A stretch of DNA of 13,727 nt from Aquimonas sp044344935. Its GTDB lineage: Bacteria > Pseudomonadota > Gammaproteobacteria > Xanthomonadales > Xanthomonadaceae. The stretch is from the NCBI GenBank assembly GCA_044344935.1, contig JBIJCA010000105.1:1-13727 (forward strand), read 5' to 3'. Made by a program: the position numbers and the translations under genes. The notes under the pieces are model-generated. The model saw only the letters and a list, made by a program, of their open reading frames with translations. It ran no database searches and was not told the DNA's origin. The first letter of the stretch is position 1; the number at the start of each line of letters is the position of its first letter. Below, in pieces: positions 1-6,241 of this stretch.

Positions 1-659
1 ACGTGCTGGAGGCGCTGGGCGCGCGTATCGACCTGCAGCCGGCGCAGGTCGCGCGCTGCATCGAGGAAGTCGGCATCGGCTTCATGTTCGCGCCCATCCA
101 CCACCCGGCGATGAAGAACGTGGCGGCCGTGCGCCGCGAGATGGGCGTGCGCACGATCTTCAACATCCTTGGGCCGCTGACCAATCCGGCCGGCGCGCCG
201 AACATCCTGATGGGCGTGTTCCATCCGGATCTCGTCGGTATCCAGGTGCGCGTGCTGCAGCGTCTGGGTGCGAAGCACGCGCTGGTGGTCTACGGCCGCG
301 ACAGCATGGACGAGATCTCGCTGGGCGCGGCCACCCTGGTCGGCGAGCTGCGTGACGGCGTGGTGCGCGAGTACGAGATCGAGCCTGAGGACTTCGGCCT
401 GCAGATGGCCTCGTCGCGCAACCTGCAGGTCGCCGATGCCGAAGAGTCGAAAGCGCGCCTGCTGGAAGCACTGGAAGGTGCGCACGGCGTCGCCCAGGAC
501 ATCGTCGCCCTCAACGCGGGCGCGGCGCTGTACGCGGCGGATGTCGCGGGCAGCATCGCCGAGGGCATCGAGCGCGCCCGCGCGGCGATCGCTTCCGGTG
601 CGGCGCGGACACGCATGCAGCAGTTCATCGACGCCACGCAGCGTCTGGCGCTTGACTGA
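1..659 (+). CDS. trpD: Anthranilate phosphoribosyltransferase TrpD, 3' part (5' end off window)
   Basis: TrpD transfers the phosphoribosyl group of PRPP to anthranilate, the second committed step of tryptophan synthesis, in the cytoplasm. The visible 218 residues are roughly the C-terminal two thirds of a family normally about 340 residues long. The glycine-rich PRPP-binding N-terminal region is therefore off the left edge, and the GTG at position 3 is an internal codon rather than a start. Recognisable family segments are FAPIHHPAMKNV, the RTIFNILGPLTNPA stretch with its conserved arginine and asparagine, and the later SMDEISLGA segment. The C-terminal helices (DIVALNAGAALY) are intact and end at a TGA. 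trpC follows after 159 bp on the same strand, as in the trpGDC-type clusters of this group. The identification is secure; only the 5' end is missing. Confidence 0.96.
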   Translation, partial: VLEALGARIDLQPAQVARCIEEVGIGFMFAPIHHPAMKNVAAVRREMGVRTIFNILGPLTNPAGAPNILMGVFHPDLVGIQVRVLQRLGAKHALVVYGRDSMDEISLGAATLVGELRDGVVREYEIEPEDFGLQMASSRNLQVADAEESKARLLEALEGAHGVAQDIVALNAGAALYAADVAGSIAEGIERARAAIASGAARTRMQQFIDATQRLALD

Positions 660-702
660 AGCGGTCGCGAGCAGCGCATCACGAACCATGAAGATCGAAG
701 TT

Positions 703-770
703 GCGCAAGGCTGGATTCCGGACCTGCAAGCGGGCAACCTTGCGCCGCCGCTTCGGCCTGAAGCTTGCAG
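703..770 (+). repeat. Interleaved inverted repeats in the trpD-trpC gap
   Basis: Two perfect 8-bp inverted repeats are interlocked in the order A-B-A'-B'. GCGCAAGG (703-710) pairs with CCTTGCGC (738-745), and CTGCAAGC (724-731) pairs with GCTTGCAG (763-770). The arms share a GCAAG/CTTGC core, so B can also pair over five bases with A', giving mutually exclusive or pseudoknot-like folds in the transcript ahead of trpC. No T-tract follows, so this is not a simple intrinsic terminator. A 30-codon frame (688-780) spans the same bases but contains only one Trp codon. A role in trpC expression is inference only. Confidence 0.45.
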
Positions 771-818
771 CGGCTGCTGAACGAATCCTCCCCCTGACCC
801 AGCCTGGCCAGACTCCCC

Positions 819-1607
819 ATGGGCGATATCCTTCACCGCATTCTTGAGCGCAAGCGCATCGAAGTGGCCGAGCGCGCCGACGCCACTCCGCTGGCCGATA
901 TCGAGAAGGCCGCGAAAGCCGCCAAGCCGGCGCGGGGGTTCCACGCCTCGCTGATCAGGCGGGTCAAGGCCGGCGATGCGGCGGTGATTGCCGAAGTGAA
1001 GAAGGCCAGCCCGAGCAAGGGCGTGATCCGGCCTGATTTCTCGCCGGCCGATATCGCGCGCAGCTACGAGCGCGGCGGCGCTGCCGCGCTGTCGGTGCTG
1101 ACCGATGTCGATTTCTTCCACGGCTCCGACGACTACCTGCGCGAGGCGCGTGCGGCCTGTGCGCTGCCGGTGCTGCGCAAGGACTTCATGGTCGATCCGT
1201 ATCAGGTCTACGAGTCGCGCGCACTCGGCGCGGACTGCATCCTGCTGATCGTGGCGGCGCTCGATGATGCGCAGCTGCGCGAGCTGTGTGTGCTCGGCAG
1301 CAAGGTCGGCGTCGATGTGCTGGTGGAAGTGCACGACGGCGAAGAGCTGGAGCGCGCGCTCAAGCTGCCGACGCCGCTGATCGGCATCAACAACCGCAAC
1401 CTCCACACCTTCGCGGTGTCGCTGGACACCACGCTGGACCTGATTCCCGCCGTGCCCAAGGATCGCCTGCTGATCACCGAGAGCGGGATCCGCACCGAGG
1501 ACGACGTGATGATGCTGCGCGCCGAGGGCGTGCATGCCTTTCTGGTTGGCGAGACTTTCATGCGCGCGGAAGACCCCGGCGCCGAGCTCGAAAAGCTGTT
1601 TGGCTGA
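819..1607 (+). CDS. trpC: Indole-3-glycerol-phosphate synthase TrpC
   Basis: This enzyme closes the ring of 1-(2-carboxyphenylamino)-1-deoxyribulose-5-phosphate, releasing CO2 and water to give indole-3-glycerol phosphate for tryptophan synthase. The 262 residues match a monofunctional (beta/alpha)8-barrel IGPS; no PRAI (TrpF) domain is fused. The family's catalytic positions are visible: Glu59 and Lys61 in VIAEVKKASPSKG, Lys121 in LRKDF, Glu170 in VLVEVHD, the Asn191/Asn192 pair in GINNRNL, and Glu221 in ITESGI, followed by the phosphate-binding FLVGETFMR loop. The ATG at 819 gives the typical N-terminal helix (GDILHRILERKRIEV). The ribosome-binding site is weak. It sits downstream of trpD, separated by a structured 159-bp gap, and its last codons overlap the likely start of the HAD phosphatase gene. 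Confidence 0.97.
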   Translation: MGDILHRILERKRIEVAERADATPLADIEKAAKAAKPARGFHASLIRRVKAGDAAVIAEVKKASPSKGVIRPDFSPADIARSYERGGAAALSVLTDVDFFHGSDDYLREARAACALPVLRKDFMVDPYQVYESRALGADCILLIVAALDDAQLRELCVLGSKVGVDVLVEVHDGEELERALKLPTPLIGINNRNLHTFAVSLDTTLDLIPAVPKDRLLITESGIRTEDDVMMLRAEGVHAFLVGETFMRAEDPGAELEKLFG

Positions 1608-2298
1608 GTCACGCCCACCGGACGCGACCTCCGCTGAGGTGGTCGTATTCGATTTCGACGGCACCCTGTTCCGTGGCGATCTCGGCTTCGAGTGGCTGCT
1701 CTGGCTGCTGCGCCGCTCGCCGCTGCGTCTGCTCCTGTTGATTCTGCTGTCGCCGCTGTGGGCGCCGCTGTTCCTGCGGCGGCGCTGGGTGCAGCACGGC
1801 GTGCGCTTCTGTTTCGGTGTGGCCACGCTGGGTCGTCCGCGCACCACGCCGAGGGCTTTTCTGCAGCAGCGCGGCGAAGCCATGCGTCGGCGATTGTTCG
1901 CCGAAGGCTTGGCGGCGTTGGCGGCGGAGCGCGCGGCCGGCCATCAGCCTGTGATCGCGACCGGCGAACACCCCGAGCTGGTGGAGGCTCTGCTCGCCGA
2001 TACGCCCGGCGGTTGTCCTCCCGTGCTGGGGTCGAGCCTCGTTGCGACGCGCTTCTGTCTGGATCTGCGCCATCACCTTCAGGGCAGGCGCAAGCTCGAT
2101 GCGCTGGAGGCCGCAGGCTATGGCCGGCGCTATCTGCGCTGTTACACCGACAGCATCACCGACGCGGCGTTGATCCGCGCCAGCGCCGAGGCGGTCATCG
2201 TCAACGTCGCCGACGCGAGGCGCGCGACCTTCAGCGCGCGCGCCGCCGCGTCGGGCACCATTCTGCGTTGGGTGCGCTGGGCCTTGGCTTCCGCCTGA
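1600..2298 (+). CDS. HAD-IB family phosphatase, PgpC/YfhB-like
   Basis: This is a predicted phosphatase of the haloacid dehalogenase superfamily, about 232 residues long. Motif I is VFDFDGTLF, with nucleophile Asp18 and acid/base Asp20. Motif II is VIATGEH with Thr121, motif III contributes Lys165 in GRRKLDAL, and motif IV is CYTDSITD with Asp184 and Asp188. Between motifs I and II a hydrophobic stretch (about residues 32-59) follows an LLRRSPL segment. This layout resembles E. coli PgpC (YfhB), a phosphatidylglycerophosphatase, so a membrane-associated lipid phosphatase is the leading guess; the substrate is inferred. The start is uncertain. TTG at 1600 gives an 8-bp overlap with trpC and a normal-length N terminus, whereas the ATG at 1534 lies deep inside trpC and would add 22 residues of poor character. 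The overlap suggests co-transcription with trpC. Confidence 0.82.
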   Translation: MAESRPPDATSAEVVVFDFDGTLFRGDLGFEWLLWLLRRSPLRLLLLILLSPLWAPLFLRRRWVQHGVRFCFGVATLGRPRTTPRAFLQQRGEAMRRRLFAEGLAALAAERAAGHQPVIATGEHPELVEALLADTPGGCPPVLGSSLVATRFCLDLRHHLQGRRKLDALEAAGYGRRYLRCYTDSITDAALIRASAEAVIVNVADARRATFSARAAASGTILRWVRWALASA

Positions 2299-2571
2299 AG
2301 CCTGGTTCGAGCGAGGTGGGAGCTTTGCCGTTTGCTCGGCATCTGCGGAACTCGCGGGTGGATGCGCTGCGCTTGTTCACCCCACGAAGGCGAGTGACGC
2401 CACGTGCTTCCCTGCTACGAGGGCGGGCTGCGCGCGCCGCAGGGGGTTGTGCCCCTGACCAACCCGTCGCGGTCCCCGCTTCTTCCTCGATCGGCCTGCG
2501 CTTGGCGCCCAGCATGGCTGCACCCCGTCGCGACAGCGGCGGGACCCTGCATCCATTCCAAGGAGTCGAAC
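2299..2571. other. Intergenic region upstream of first secreted protein gene
   Basis: No coding region is convincing in these 273 bp. A frame open from 2404 runs into the next gene but looks like non-coding extension, because a strong ribosome-binding site (AAGGAG, 2560-2565) lies six bases before the ATG at 2572. A short perfect stem GGCTTC/GAAGCC (2286-2291 with 2297-2302) straddles the HAD stop codon and has no T-tract after it. A larger imperfect hairpin at 2356-2383 is listed separately. No clear sigma-70 promoter was found. Confidence 0.5.
2356..2383. repeat. REP-like imperfect palindrome
   Basis: An imperfect hairpin is formed by GGGTGGATGCG and CGCTTGTTCACCC with several G-T wobbles. 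From memory, it resembles a widespread extragenic palindrome in proteobacterial genomes (a GGGTGGATGCGC...TCCACCC type). Only one copy is present in the window, so repeat status cannot be shown here. It could also act as a weak transcript-end structure for the trpC-HAD unit. Confidence 0.35.
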
Positions 2572-2964
2572 ATGCTGCGATTCATCGTTCTCGTGCTGGC
2601 GCTGACCGCTGCCGCCCACGCCCACGCCGTGCCCTGGTGCCACCGCGGGCACATCATCGAAGTTGGCAACTACAGCCTGAGCGGCACCCAACTCACCGCC
2701 TTCGCAAGCGCCAACGGCATCACCGACCACTACTGGGCGGGTAGCTTTGCCGCCCACCAGACCTGCCAGGTGCACGTCGGCTGGACCGGCCCGACCTTTG
2801 GCGTACCGGGTGCAGGCCAGGTCGAAGGGCTGCCCTATGCGCCCTCGGGTCTGCTCAGCGGCAACGGATACCACATGAGTCAGGGAGTGTCCTTCCGCTG
2901 CATGAAGTGCTTTCCGCTGCGCGTGCTGAAGGCGGAGCGCGAGCTCGAGCTGCGCACCGAATAG
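2572..2964 (+). CDS. Small secreted cysteine-containing protein (paralog 1)
   Basis: I do not recognise a named family. The 130-residue product starts with a clear Sec signal peptide: basic MLR, hydrophobic residues 4-15, and a likely cut near AHAHA-VPW at about residue 19. This makes it periplasmic or extracellular; no lipobox is visible. The mature part has four cysteines: Cys23 in WCHRG, Cys65 in QTC, and Cys110 with Cys113 in FRCMKC. An even number of cysteines in an exported protein suggests two disulfides. A strong AAGGAG at 2560-2565 fixes the ATG start. The middle is rich in Gly, Thr, His and aromatic residues, without repeats or enzyme motifs. A perfect hairpin follows 11 bases after the stop. 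The next gene shares the WC, QTC and CxxC elements in the same order and is probably a tandem paralog. Confidence 0.78.
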   Translation: MLRFIVLVLALTAAAHAHAVPWCHRGHIIEVGNYSLSGTQLTAFASANGITDHYWAGSFAAHQTCQVHVGWTGPTFGVPGAGQVEGLPYAPSGLLSGNGYHMSQGVSFRCMKCFPLRVLKAERELELRTE

Positions 2965-2975
2965 GTGCTGGGACC

Positions 2976-3017
2976 CGCGCCCCGCGACGGCGCCCCGCGG
3001 CGCCGTCGCGGGGCGCG
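2976..3017. terminator. Perfect 19-bp hairpin between the two secreted protein genes
   Basis: The arms 2976-2994 and 2999-3017 are exact reverse complements, leaving a CCGC tetraloop (2995-2998). Almost the whole stem is G/C. It begins 11 bases after the stop of the first secreted protein gene. Only ATTCTGT follows, so the T-tract of a canonical intrinsic terminator is missing. It may end or stabilise the upstream transcript, or partly insulate the downstream paralog. The structure is directly visible; its function is inferred. Confidence 0.65.
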
Positions 3018-3146
3018 ATTCTGTGGCAAGTGACTGATTTCGCAGCGCCGGAAGGTTCGTGTTCCCCTGTTGTTCCCGGGTTTTTCCGCACGCGGGGCGG
3101 GCGCCGCGGTTAGGCTGCGGGGGTCCCCGCCTGCAGGAGTTCCGCC

Positions 3147-3599
3147 ATGAAGACCGTGCTCACGCTGCTGTCTGCCGCCGCTCTGTTCATCGGCCTGGAG
3201 GCCGGCGCCCACAGCGAGCTGCCCTCCGAAGAATGGTGTGCGCAAGGGCGTCCGGTGCCGGTGGCCAGTTTCGAGATTTTCGCCGAGACGCTGGTGGCCG
3301 ACCGCGAACGCGATCAGACCTGCACCGGCTCGGCGGCACCGGGCAAGGCCAGCGCGAAAACCTGTGGCCAGTTCGATGACGATTACGACCGTTCGCGCAC
3401 CAAGGCGCTGGCGATGTGCGGTGCCCATTCCGGCGGCGGCACGTCGGACTTCGGCAGTGTGATCGCCGTGGTGCAGTCTCCGGGCAGCTACCTGCACGAG
3501 GAACATCACCGCCTGTACCGGGCTGAACATGGCCTGCGTGGCATCTGCGTACGCTGCGAGCGGCCGCAGCGACCCCTGCCGGCGCCGGCGCCGCGCTGA
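3147..3599 (+). CDS. Small secreted cysteine-rich protein (paralog 2)
   Basis: No named family is recognised. This 150-residue protein has a signal peptide (MKTVLTLLSAAALFIGLEAGAHS, cut near residue 22), so it is exported. Six cysteines are present: Cys31 (EEWC), Cys59 (DQTC), Cys73, Cys91, and Cys134 with Cys137 (GICVRC). Four occupy the same order and local context as in the upstream protein: WCxxG, then QTC, then a C-terminal G-x4-C-x2-C. Cys73 and Cys91 lie in an inserted segment and could form an extra disulfide. The segments WCHRG...EVGNYSLSGTQL and WCAQG...PVASFEIFAETL also align in hydrophobic pattern. The tail is Pro/Arg-rich. CAGGAG at 3134-3139, seven bases before the ATG, supports the start. 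It is separated from its paralog by a 19-bp hairpin and converges on the TPR-PAS gene. Confidence 0.78.
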   Translation: MKTVLTLLSAAALFIGLEAGAHSELPSEEWCAQGRPVPVASFEIFAETLVADRERDQTCTGSAAPGKASAKTCGQFDDDYDRSRTKALAMCGAHSGGGTSDFGSVIAVVQSPGSYLHEEHHRLYRAEHGLRGICVRCERPQRPLPAPAPR

Positions 3600-3677
3600 A
3601 GCTTTAGGTGACGTAGCGGTGCCTTCGGGCTCCACGGGCGGCGCCAGGCGCCTGTGCCGCTCGCCTGCTGAACGCAC

Positions 3678-3699
3678 AGCGGCTGTCCGTAGAGCCGCT
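3678..3699. terminator. Hairpin in convergent gap, possible bidirectional terminator
   Basis: AGCGGCT (3678-3684) and AGCCGCT (3693-3699) form a perfect 7-bp stem with an 8-base loop. It lies between the end of the second secreted protein gene and the end of the convergent TPR-PAS gene. Neither strand has a T-tract, so termination is only suggested by position. Other short GC-rich palindromes (GGCGCC, AGGCGCCT) occur nearby at about 3639-3653. Confidence 0.3.
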
Positions 3700-3758
3700 T
3701 CCGGCCGCGCCCGGGCGGACCCGATCCGCGCGACGGAGACAGCGCACCTCCACCCCGC

Positions 3759-5951
3759 TCAGATCTGCGGTCGAGTGTGGCGCAGGAGTTCTTCGGCCAG
3801 CGCTTCGAGCTGGCCGCGGTGCTCGTTGCTGATCGGGACTTCGCCCAGCAGGAAGTAGGCGGTGCGCAGCACCTCACGCCAGCGCGGACGCTCGGGAAGG
3901 GTATCGAGGCTGAGGTACCGATCCATGGCCCGCACCCGCAGACGGCCGTCATCGATGGTGATGCGCCAGATGCCACTGGATTCCGCCAGCTCGACCCGGC
4001 CCTTGCGGCTGGCGCGTTCCCAGGCTTCCAACGCGGTGCGCATCAGTCGAACCAACAGTTTTCGGAACTCCTGCCGGCGATCCTCGCCAGAAGCGGAGCG
4101 CGCTGTGGCCTCTTTCGAGTCGCTGTTCGACGGCGCATCGCTTGCTGCCTGCGCGGGCACCGTCTGCGGCAGCGCGCCATCGCCGCTGCGCGGCAGAGAC
4201 TCGAAATGCAGCACGCCGAGCTCTTCCTCCATATCGAGGTGCTGGCAGCGCACGCGCGCCGACAGCGGCTCCTGCAGATCGCGGGTGCCGAGATCGATGC
4301 GATCTCCGTGGTCGCCGGCCAGCCCGGCCGTCTCGACCAGTGTCTGTGCCCACTGCGCGGTGTCGGCGTCGAGCGCACGATCCAGGGGCATGCCCTGCAG
4401 CTCCGAGGGTTCATGCCCGAGCATGCGGGCGGCGTCCGCGGTGGCAGCGCGGATCCGACCGGCGGCGTCGAAGACCAGACAGGCCGACTGCTGGCGTTCC
4501 AGAAGCCAGGCCATGGAGCGCAGATCGCTGCGCAGCTCGGTGGCGGCCACGCGCGCCTCGGCGATGCGACGCTCCATGGCCACACGCTCCCGGGCGGTGG
4601 CGAGCCGATGCCGATACACCCTTCGCTGTGACCACAGCCCCAGAAGGGCCAGCGCCAGCAAGCCCGCTGCGGCAACGCTGGCGGTTTCGAAGCGCCGCTG
4701 GGCAAGCTCCGACTCGCGCCGCGCAGCCTCGGCTTCAAGTCGTTCCATGTCGAAACGGACGCGCAGTCCATCGAAGCGCTCGCCGTGACGCGCCTCAGCC
4801 AACGCTATCGCCTCCCGGTGAAGCTGCCGCAGATGCTGAGCGGCGTCGCCGGGCCGACCCATGGCTTCCGCGAGGCGAGCCAGCGCTTCCAGGGCTTCCA
4901 GTCGTTGCTGCGGTGCGTGTCCCTCGCCATCCGCCAGGGCCGCCGACAACTCCGCCTGGCTGTCCGCACGGCCGTCGTCGTCGATTGCCAGGGCCGCAGC
5001 CAGAACGGCGGTTTCCAGTCGTTCGGTCGGGGTGCCTGAGGGTGCTTCGCGTGCGTGATCGAGCCATTGCGCAGCGGTGTCGACATCGTTGGCTTCCAGC
5101 GCGTGGCGCGCGCGAAGCAGCGCCACCCGCTGCATGTCGCGCGGCGACTGGGCCTGTGTATAGGCCGCCCAGATTTCCTCAAGCAGGGCGTCGGAGTCCG
5201 CGTGACGGCCCTGCCGCTGGGCGAGCAGGGCGAGTTGCTCGCGGGTGCGCTCGGCGGGCAGGCTGCGGCCGGCGCTGCGGTGATCCTGCAGCGCGCGTTG
5301 CAGATAGGCATCGGCACGTGCGTCGTCGCCGAGTTCCAGATACAGGCTGCCGATGTTGGCGAGCAGTGCGCCCAGGTTGGATTCGCCGCTGCTCTCGCGC
5401 AGGGCCAAGCTTGATTCGAAGGCGCTCAGTGCTGCCTCGTAGTTGCCGAGGTGGCGATAGGTCACGCCGAGATCGTTCTCGCTGATCGCGCGCGCGCCCT
5501 CGTCACCGGCGGCCCGCGCGGCGGAGAGTGCTTCAAGGAAGTGTCCAAGCGCCTCCACAGGTCGGCCGGCGCGGTACGCATTGAGTCCGCGACGGCGCGC
5601 GAGCCGCTGCGAGGCCAGCGGGTCGTCGACCTGAGCGAGCAGGGTCACCGCGCTCACCAGCGCGGCCTCCGCGCGCACGGGCTCGCCCAGCTGGGAAGCC
5701 AGTTCGGAGGCGTGCATCCAGGCCTCGAAGGCTTCGTCGGCCCGGCCGTCGGCCGCCAGCGAGCCGGCGGCGCGCTCGCACGCCTCGGCACCGGAGCGCG
5801 GTTCGCTCTGTCGCAGCTCGCGGCAGCGTTCGAGGGCGTCGGATGCCAGGCCGATGGGCGCCAGAACCGGCCACAGGACGATCGCGGCGAGCAAACGTCC
5901 CGTCCACGACAGCGCGGGACGGGCGGAGCGGCGGTGATCTGGGACGGGCAT
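3759..5951 (-). CDS. TPR-transmembrane-PAS sensor-like protein with an unassigned C-terminal domain
   Basis: The 730-residue product looks like a membrane signalling protein. An N-terminal hydrophobic segment (about 16-36) resembles a signal peptide. Residues 40-390 are Ala/Leu-rich helical repeats, clearest as TPRs at about 155-225 (LGVTYRHLGNYEAALSAFES and LANIGSLYLELGDDARADAY). A charged helix (395-421) precedes a transmembrane segment at 423-440, then a coiled coil (about 445-480) and a PAS-like domain at about 482-585 (SACLVFDAAGRIRAAT, MLGHEPSELQG). After a low-complexity linker (588-625), residues 628-725 form a compact domain with ESSGIWRITIDDGRLRVR and ERPRWREVLRTAYF. I cannot assign that domain to a named family, though I have the impression it recurs in other TPR membrane proteins. 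There is no H-box, ATPase, GGDEF, EAL or helix-turn-helix. The TPRs are predicted periplasmic and the PAS cytoplasmic. The ATG at 5951 gives the export signal. Confidence 0.8.
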   Translation of the reverse strand: MPVPDHRRSARPALSWTGRLLAAIVLWPVLAPIGLASDALERCRELRQSEPRSGAEACERAAGSLAADGRADEAFEAWMHASELASQLGEPVRAEAALVSAVTLLAQVDDPLASQRLARRRGLNAYRAGRPVEALGHFLEALSAARAAGDEGARAISENDLGVTYRHLGNYEAALSAFESSLALRESSGESNLGALLANIGSLYLELGDDARADAYLQRALQDHRSAGRSLPAERTREQLALLAQRQGRHADSDALLEEIWAAYTQAQSPRDMQRVALLRARHALEANDVDTAAQWLDHAREAPSGTPTERLETAVLAAALAIDDDGRADSQAELSAALADGEGHAPQQRLEALEALARLAEAMGRPGDAAQHLRQLHREAIALAEARHGERFDGLRVRFDMERLEAEAARRESELAQRRFETASVAAAGLLALALLGLWSQRRVYRHRLATARERVAMERRIAEARVAATELRSDLRSMAWLLERQQSACLVFDAAGRIRAATADAARMLGHEPSELQGMPLDRALDADTAQWAQTLVETAGLAGDHGDRIDLGTRDLQEPLSARVRCQHLDMEEELGVLHFESLPRSGDGALPQTVPAQAASDAPSNSDSKEATARSASGEDRRQEFRKLLVRLMRTALEAWERASRKGRVELAESSGIWRITIDDGRLRVRAMDRYLSLDTLPERPRWREVLRTAYFLLGEVPISNEHRGQLEALAEELLRHTRPQI

Positions 5952-5981
5952 GCGTGATCGTCAGCGGGGCGGACCCGCGAA

Positions 5982-6009
5982 ATTAGCATGCGGCCGCTCT
6001 GCTGCTGAA
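5982..6009 (-). promoter_or_regulatory. Possible promoter of the TPR-PAS gene
   Basis: Read on the minus strand, TTCAGC (6004-6009) and GCTAAT (5982-5987) are separated by 16 bases in the only AT-rich island upstream of the gene. The predicted start of transcription lies about 24 bases before the ATG. The -35 match is poor (3 of 6), so this is tentative. Confidence 0.28.
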
Positions 6010-6165
6010 CCTTGGTGCAAGCGAAGCTCAATTCGGGCCTGGCGTGGCGGTGAGCTTCAGTGCGGAGAGTTGTCGGCTGCCGGCTGTCGCGTTGCCGACA
6101 GCCCCGCTGGTGAGCATCAAGCCTGCAGTAGGCGCTGGCGTGTGTCGGTCGGTGATCCGGCTGGC

Positions 6166-6190
6166 GGATGCCCGCCGGGCACGGGCATCC
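6166..6190 (-). terminator. Perfect 9-bp hairpin downstream of the PilZ gene
   Basis: GGATGCCCG (6166-6174) and CGGGCATCC (6182-6190) pair perfectly around a 7-base loop, about 50 bases beyond the PilZ stop codon on the minus strand. No T-tract follows. A weaker 7-bp inverted repeat, TGTCGGC/GCCGACA (6071-6077 with 6094-6100), lies further on. Together they may mark the end of the PilZ transcript ahead of the TPR-PAS gene. No gene was seen in 5952-6241. Confidence 0.35.
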
Positions 6191-6241
6191 CGCGCAGGCA
6201 CGCGCACTGAAGGCGGGCGCCGTTTCCGGAGTGCCGAGCCC

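Noticed and set aside
688..780. Trp leader peptide for attenuation of trpC
   Set aside because: Only one Trp codon, no tandem Trp codons, and no terminator with a T-tract before trpC.
2404..2571. N-terminal extension of the first secreted protein to an upstream start
   Set aside because: The extension would bury the signal peptide, and a strong AAGGAG lies six bases before the ATG at 2572.
3777..5485. Overlapping plus-strand frames opposite the TPR-PAS gene
   Set aside because: Arg/Ala/Ser-rich low-complexity products, antisense to a coherent multi-domain protein.
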